From NCBI RefSeq assembly GCF_014805625.2, contig NW_023998417.1:2731951-2795950 (forward strand): DNA of 64,000 bases, written 5' to 3'. Both the position numbers and the translations under genes were made by a program. The DNA comes from Glossina fuscipes. Its lineage: Eukaryota > Arthropoda > Insecta > Diptera > Glossinidae. Each line of letters opens with the position of its first letter. The stretch's first letter is position 1. Positions 59,785 to 64,000 of this stretch are shown here, piece by piece. The notes under the pieces are model-generated. The model worked only from the letters and a program-made list of their open reading frames with translations, was not told where the DNA came from and did no database searches.

Positions 59785-60068
59785 TGAAGTATGCAAATTT
59801 TATGCCTGTTTGTTTATTTCCTTTTTCATATCAAATCTACGTGCAACCACTTTATCCGTTTCTCGTACAAAACTTGCAAGCAATTCTTCTAACGCTTGAC
59901 AATTATATTGTATAGTATTTATTGTGCACTAAACGCATTTTATTTATGCTTTTGCCCCCCCAAACGTTGCTGTCCTCGTCAAGCATTAATTTTGTTATTC
60001 GATTTGAATGAAAATCCCAGAAGAAGGTAGCGTGTAGACTTGATTATAAACATTTCACATTGATTGAT
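58801..60068. other. Non-coding; long (TA)n complex
   Basis: No gene recognised. 59627-59780 is a compound (TA)n/(AAAT)n/(ATAC)n microsatellite. The Tyr/Ile-rich minus-strand frame over it is an artefact. Confidence 0.6.
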
Positions 60069-60278
60069 TTAAGCGTCAACGGTCAATAAAATAATGTTCA
60101 ATTTACATATGTTAAGCGATATACAAAAAATATTAAGTGATTTATTTACTAATTTCATTAGCACAACACAGAAGAAAATGTATAGGAATTTGATTAAGCA
60201 GCAACGAGCATTTTGCGGTAAAGATAATGAATTTCGTTTTTTTTTTTTTTTTTTTTTTATATGCACAAGTGTCGAAGT

Positions 60279-60521
60279 ACGTTCACTAAGCGCATCCAAG
60301 AGTCGGTTTAAAGGCTTCTTACATGTTATTGACTTCAAATCGTACTTAAGTGGAACGATTTGCTTCATTTGCTCGTCTCTTAAGTGCTCTTCATCGTCTA
60401 TGCTGAAATTACTGATGATTTTTGCATCTTTCTTACAACGCGGTATGTTGCTTGGTGTTATTGTAATTGTTGTGGACAGAATTGTAAAATCGCCATGGGA
60501 CAAAGTGTTTGCTGTTGACAT
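60279..60521 (-). CDS. Candidate short coding exon of unknown identity
   Basis: A minus-strand frame starts at an ATG (MSTANTLSHGDFTILSTT) directly after an in-frame TGA. It runs 81 codons (NFSIDDEEHLRDEQMKQIVP, LKYDLKSITCKKPLNRLL, DALSERTSTLVHI) before entering an A-run. The charged, balanced composition and GC content above the flanks are protein-like, and a donor-like CAT|GTAAGA lies at codon T-C (SIT|CKK). Against it: no recognised domain, no second exon, and a frame of similar length on the other strand. It could be the first exon of a neighbouring gene, a mobile-element fragment or chance. Confidence 0.25.
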
Positions 60522-60732
60522 TCATTTCATTTCATCCAAAACAAATGTAATCGTAACTTATTAAGTTTGAAGTTTTACGTTCTCTTATTGGTTTCGAATT
60601 TGTAATCATTAGGTTAGAAAATTTCAAAGATATAATATGTGTTGAACACTCTCCGCAATTCCCATAATTGCAAAAAATCATAAAAGAAAAAATATTTCAA
60701 AACGTCCTATTAAAAACACATATATATATAGC

Positions 60733-60944
60733 ACCAGCACGTCAGCACGTTTGTCTAAAAAGTCTATTGGTCACATATTGAACCAAGGCTATCCACTATA
60801 GCCTTTAGACCTAATCCCCAGTGACTATTATCTGTTGACAAATGTGAAGAGAATGCTGCAAGGAAAAAATATTTCATTCAAGTGATGAGGTCATCGTGGA
60901 AATTGTAGTGTATTCTCATGACAAGCAGACAGATGGACAGACGA
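60733..60944 (+). pseudogene. Mariner-type transposase relic, C-terminal part (irritans/mori-like)
   Basis: From about 60788 the frame reads QGYPL.PLDLIPSDYYLL, then TNVKRMLQGKNISFK, and after a +1 shift SSDEVIVEIVVYSHDKQ. These are the mariner blocks PPYSPDLAPSDYYLF, LKR.LQGK.F.S and NEEVI.E.EAYF..KDK. Two stops and a frameshift are visible. The relic ends abruptly where the cagacagatggacagacg sequence of the dispersed repeat begins. Confidence 0.72.
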
Positions 60945-61030
60945 ACATGCAAACATGTTTAGGTGCATTCAAGAGTTGTAATTGGCCAACAATTTGTATG
61001 CTTTATGGGGTTTTCGAAGCTTGTTTCTGC
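60945..61030 (+). repeat. 3' part of a dispersed repeat copy joined to the mariner relic
   Basis: agacagatggacagacgaac, then ACATGtTTAggTgcATTcA and TGTATgCTTTATGGGGTttTC correspond to the 3' third of the family (GACATGCTTAAATCGATT..., TATACTTTATGGGGTC...). The terminal hairpin is missing. Confidence 0.55.
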
Positions 61031-61149
61031 GTGTTATGAAAATATTGAAAAAATAATTAAATTTTAATACACAATACTATTGGATAGGCGTGGCCAATTT
61101 TTTACATTTTTGCTGCATGCTCCATGCGTTCAAATTTTTGTACATTTAT

Positions 61150-61512
61150 TTGCTACAGTTTATGAGTAATGAGTAAAAAATCAATTTTTGATTCCCCTTG
61201 AAAAACAGAGTTGTTCTCAGTTTACGTTTCACTGCGGGTTTGTGCGCTGACCGACTTGGCCCATTTTCAATACCAACCTGCGTGTAAGAATTCTCACTGT
61301 TTCTACTAAATTTGACGTCGTTGGATTCATTTTTGCGGTCAGACGAATGACGGTCAAGCGGACAGATGGACAGACGGATAAATTTAAATTTAGCATTTGA
61401 TGCTGATCAAGAATATGTATACGTTGTGGGGTCTCTGATGCTTCCTTCTACATGTTGCAAACGTTTTGACAAAATGAATATACCCTTCATCTTAGGGTAT
61501 TGGATATAAAAA
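61150..61512 (+). repeat. Dispersed repeat family copy with intact terminal hairpin
   Basis: Aligns with the reverse complement of 57915-58330: GAAAAACAGAGttGTTCTCA, CCATTTTCAATACC, agcggacagatggacagacg, GATGCTGATCAAGAATATGT, GACAAAATGAATATACCC. It ends in ATACCCTTCATCTTAGGGTAT, an uninterrupted 7-bp stem, followed by TGGATATAAAAAG. Confidence 0.78.
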
Positions 61513-63430
61513 GAAATTGGTTCTTATGCAATGACTTTTTCAACTTCGAGCTTTATATGCAGAGTGTAGACTGCAACCAGTTTTCCTTAGCCTTCATCCT
61601 TGAAAATCGATTCAGAATCATGTGATTCTGATTAGAGTCAGAATCAAATAATTGGCAAATTCCGGATTTCTATGGAGAATCATATCATACTTTGAGAAAT
61701 ATTAACGCAGTCAAAATTCAATTTCAACTTGAAAAAGTTAACATAAAAACACATCAACTTTTAAATCCCAGTTTATTTATCCTCTCTATATAGTTTATAT
61801 GGCATACTATTTAATGTGCCCCCTAACGCTGTCTGGATTGGGAGAAAATTACTTTTTTTTTTTTTGTCGTTTTTGTATAGCATATGTGCTTAAAAGAATG
61901 ATATACGCAAAGGTTTAAAAGGTGAAAGCAATTTTTTTTTATCTCTATTCACTGATTACTTATACGCCATGTATGATTTCTCACTCATACATAAAAGCAT
62001 AGAATTTTGAGATGCACTGAAATAGAAGAACTATTTAGTCGCCGCCCTCCATTTAAGAAAATCTATTTCAATGGTTCTCCGCATTCTTGAACAGAATTAC
62101 ATCAAAGCCATACCAAGCTACCGCGTGTACACTGTATATTTACTGTATATTTAAATACAATTTATGCGTTTCGTTTCAACTTTAACTACATAGGTAGACA
62201 GACATAAAGAAAACAAATTTATGAGTTTATAGTTAAAAGTCGTAGTCTTCGAAATTTTCTGAAAATTTCTAAATGTTTTCTATATTTATGGCAATTAATA
62301 ATAAAGTATTTAGATTTTTTTTTGAATATTCAATAATCAAGTATATAAGATTTCAGTCTTAACGCAGCTTATGATAACCTTAGGGCATATATGTACAAAT
62401 TAATATTTCATACATGAATTTCTTTTAAGTAATGAAAAGCAATTTACTTCAAGTAGAATATTGCATGCATGCAAACAAGCATTTAAAGCACACACAAGGG
62501 TTCTCCAAATCAAATGAATTGTATATGCATTGCAATTTGAACATTAAGACGTTACTCAATAAATTTTGCCTTGCTTTCTTACATAATAATGAGTTTGAGA
62601 CTTTTAGAGTTTTATATACACGTGCATCCAATTTTCGTATGTAGGAAAGGAAAGCTTTAGTTTGGTTTAGTTTGTTGTTCTTTAACAAATATTGTATATA
62701 GCATATTAGAGCATTATTAGAGTTATATACCTTTGATAATTCGATCCATATTCTATCCATCAGAAAATGACTTATTTGCAATTCGGGTTGGACGCCCTAA
62801 TGCATGTGCATACGAAAGTAACATTTACATGCATGATGAGTGCATGATGAGTTTTTATGCTATGCATTGTCTTTAAAGTCATAACGTCGTGCGTTTGATT
62901 GACTAACAACGAATAAACTTTGACATATTTACTACTTCTATGGATATATAAATATTGGAAAAATTCTTGTGTTTTCCCTTGTCTTTTGTTTCTTTATAAT
63001 CCGCACGGCACTAATGAGAAAACACTTCAATGTATCTCTTATGTGCTTGTGATTCAAAAATATGTCCTAAACTACTACCTTTTTTTAGTCTTTCACGGGA
63101 ATGACTAAAGCAATTAGTGAATTTTTTCAGAGACATGTTTTAATAAAATTGATGTCATTAGGGATTCGATTATATATAAAACATATAATAAACACCTACA
63201 GTCCTTGGTGGAGAATAGTTGCTGCTCAGAGGTCAGGTTTCAGCTAAAAAAAAAAAAAAAAAAAAAAACAGTAAACGTAGTGTTTGTATTGCAAAAACTA
63301 AATAATATTTAAAAAAAAAATTTTTCTTTTTTTTAAATCCAAAATATTTTCCTACTTCACAATGGTGAAATAATCGAAAAATTTCCGTGTATTGAGTTGC
63401 CATGCAATGAAAAAATCCACATCAGCCACC

Positions 63431-63466
<36 letters not shown>

Positions 63467-63953
63467 GTATAGAGTTGAAAAAAAAAAAAAAAATAGGTAT
63501 ATGTTTGGCCTTAATTAACACACAGCGTTACCGTCACACATCAAAACATATTATACACATTTTCAGGGAGCTCTTCTCATCACCACAGCACATTGTGTTT
63601 GGCTTTTGCTAATGCATTCAGTCAGTCATATGTTCACTGCATGTTGAATTTGATGAACATTTTCCCTTTTATAATCAAAAGCATACACGCACATTCACTG
63701 GTCTTTATATACATATATCTACATATATATATATATATATGTATACATTTAGATGTGTGTGTATAAGGGAAAGTAATACCATCTGAACCCACCTTCGTAG
63801 AACATAAAATTTATGTCAAATTTTATTGGTCTCTTTATACGTTCTACGATGGCGAAATTTTTTTTTTCATTCCCTATGAAATACTCCTTCACCCTATACT
63901 GCTGCTTAGTCAGCTTGAAAATACACTTTAATTATACTGAGGAAAGTTTATTA

Positions 63954-64000
<47 letters not shown>
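61513..64000. other. Non-coding, AT-rich
   Basis: No gene recognised on either strand. Poly-A runs at about 63246-63267 and 63479-63494, (TA)n at about 63434-63462 and 63725-63741, and a (TA)n tract from 63957 to the last base that runs out of the window. Confidence 0.5.

Noticed and set aside
59614..59796. 60-codon Tyr/Ile repeat protein
   Set aside because: Pure (TA)n-derived frame.
60094..60564. 156-codon + strand frame with a poly-Phe run
   Set aside because: Crosses a poly-T tract, has no motif, and lies opposite the more protein-like minus-strand frame.

Overview
This is a 64 kb window of AT-rich, intron-like eukaryotic DNA, almost certainly from a higher (brachyceran) fly. The evidence is an insect-type octopamine/alpha2-adrenergic-like receptor exon, a perfect metazoan splice donor, relics of mariner, Jockey-, R1- and I/Loa-type elements, long (TA)n, poly-A and poly-T tracts, and a dispersed repeat carrying runs of cagacggaca-type sequence that resemble repeats I recall from calyptrate genomes. 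The genus cannot be fixed from the sequence alone. A 100-N scaffold gap lies at 14138-14237.

Layout. 1-402: end of a tandem array with a unit of about 150-170 bp. 2344-3303 (minus strand): the first coding exon of an aminergic GPCR, best matched to the alpha2-adrenergic-like octopamine receptor (Octalpha2R). It holds the start codon, a long glycosylatable N-tail and TM1-TM4, and ends at a CAG|GTGAGT donor. TM5-TM7 were not found between the donor and position 1, so they probably lie to the left of the window. Everything from 3304 to 64000 is upstream of that start codon: 5' UTR intron, promoter or intergenic DNA. I found no second convincing host gene there. A minus-strand ORF at 60279-60521 is the best unexplained candidate.

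The non-coding part is a graveyard of mobile elements: five mariner-type relics (10.6, 22.1, 53.1, 54.3 and 60.7 kb), three 3' ends of non-LTR retrotransposons (I/Loa-type RNase H at 29.9-30.7 kb, R1-type at 35.1 kb, Jockey-type at 47.0 kb), a probable solo LTR at 25.67-26.03 kb, tRNA-derived SINE-like pieces (41.9, 42.8, 50.5 and 56.7 kb, weaker ones at 7.3 and 18.0 kb), and a dispersed non-coding repeat family present in both orientations that ends in a small hairpin. Further oddities are a 102-bp tandem duplication (39.7 kb), a degenerate array of about 17 bp units (48.3 kb), a C-rich quadruplex/i-motif candidate (18.33 kb) and a perfect 12-bp hairpin (5.8 kb).

The genes do not form an operon or pathway. 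The only supported host function is amine signalling through the receptor. I saw no CRISPR array, no intact tRNA or rRNA gene, no bacterial features and no clear new multi-gene system.
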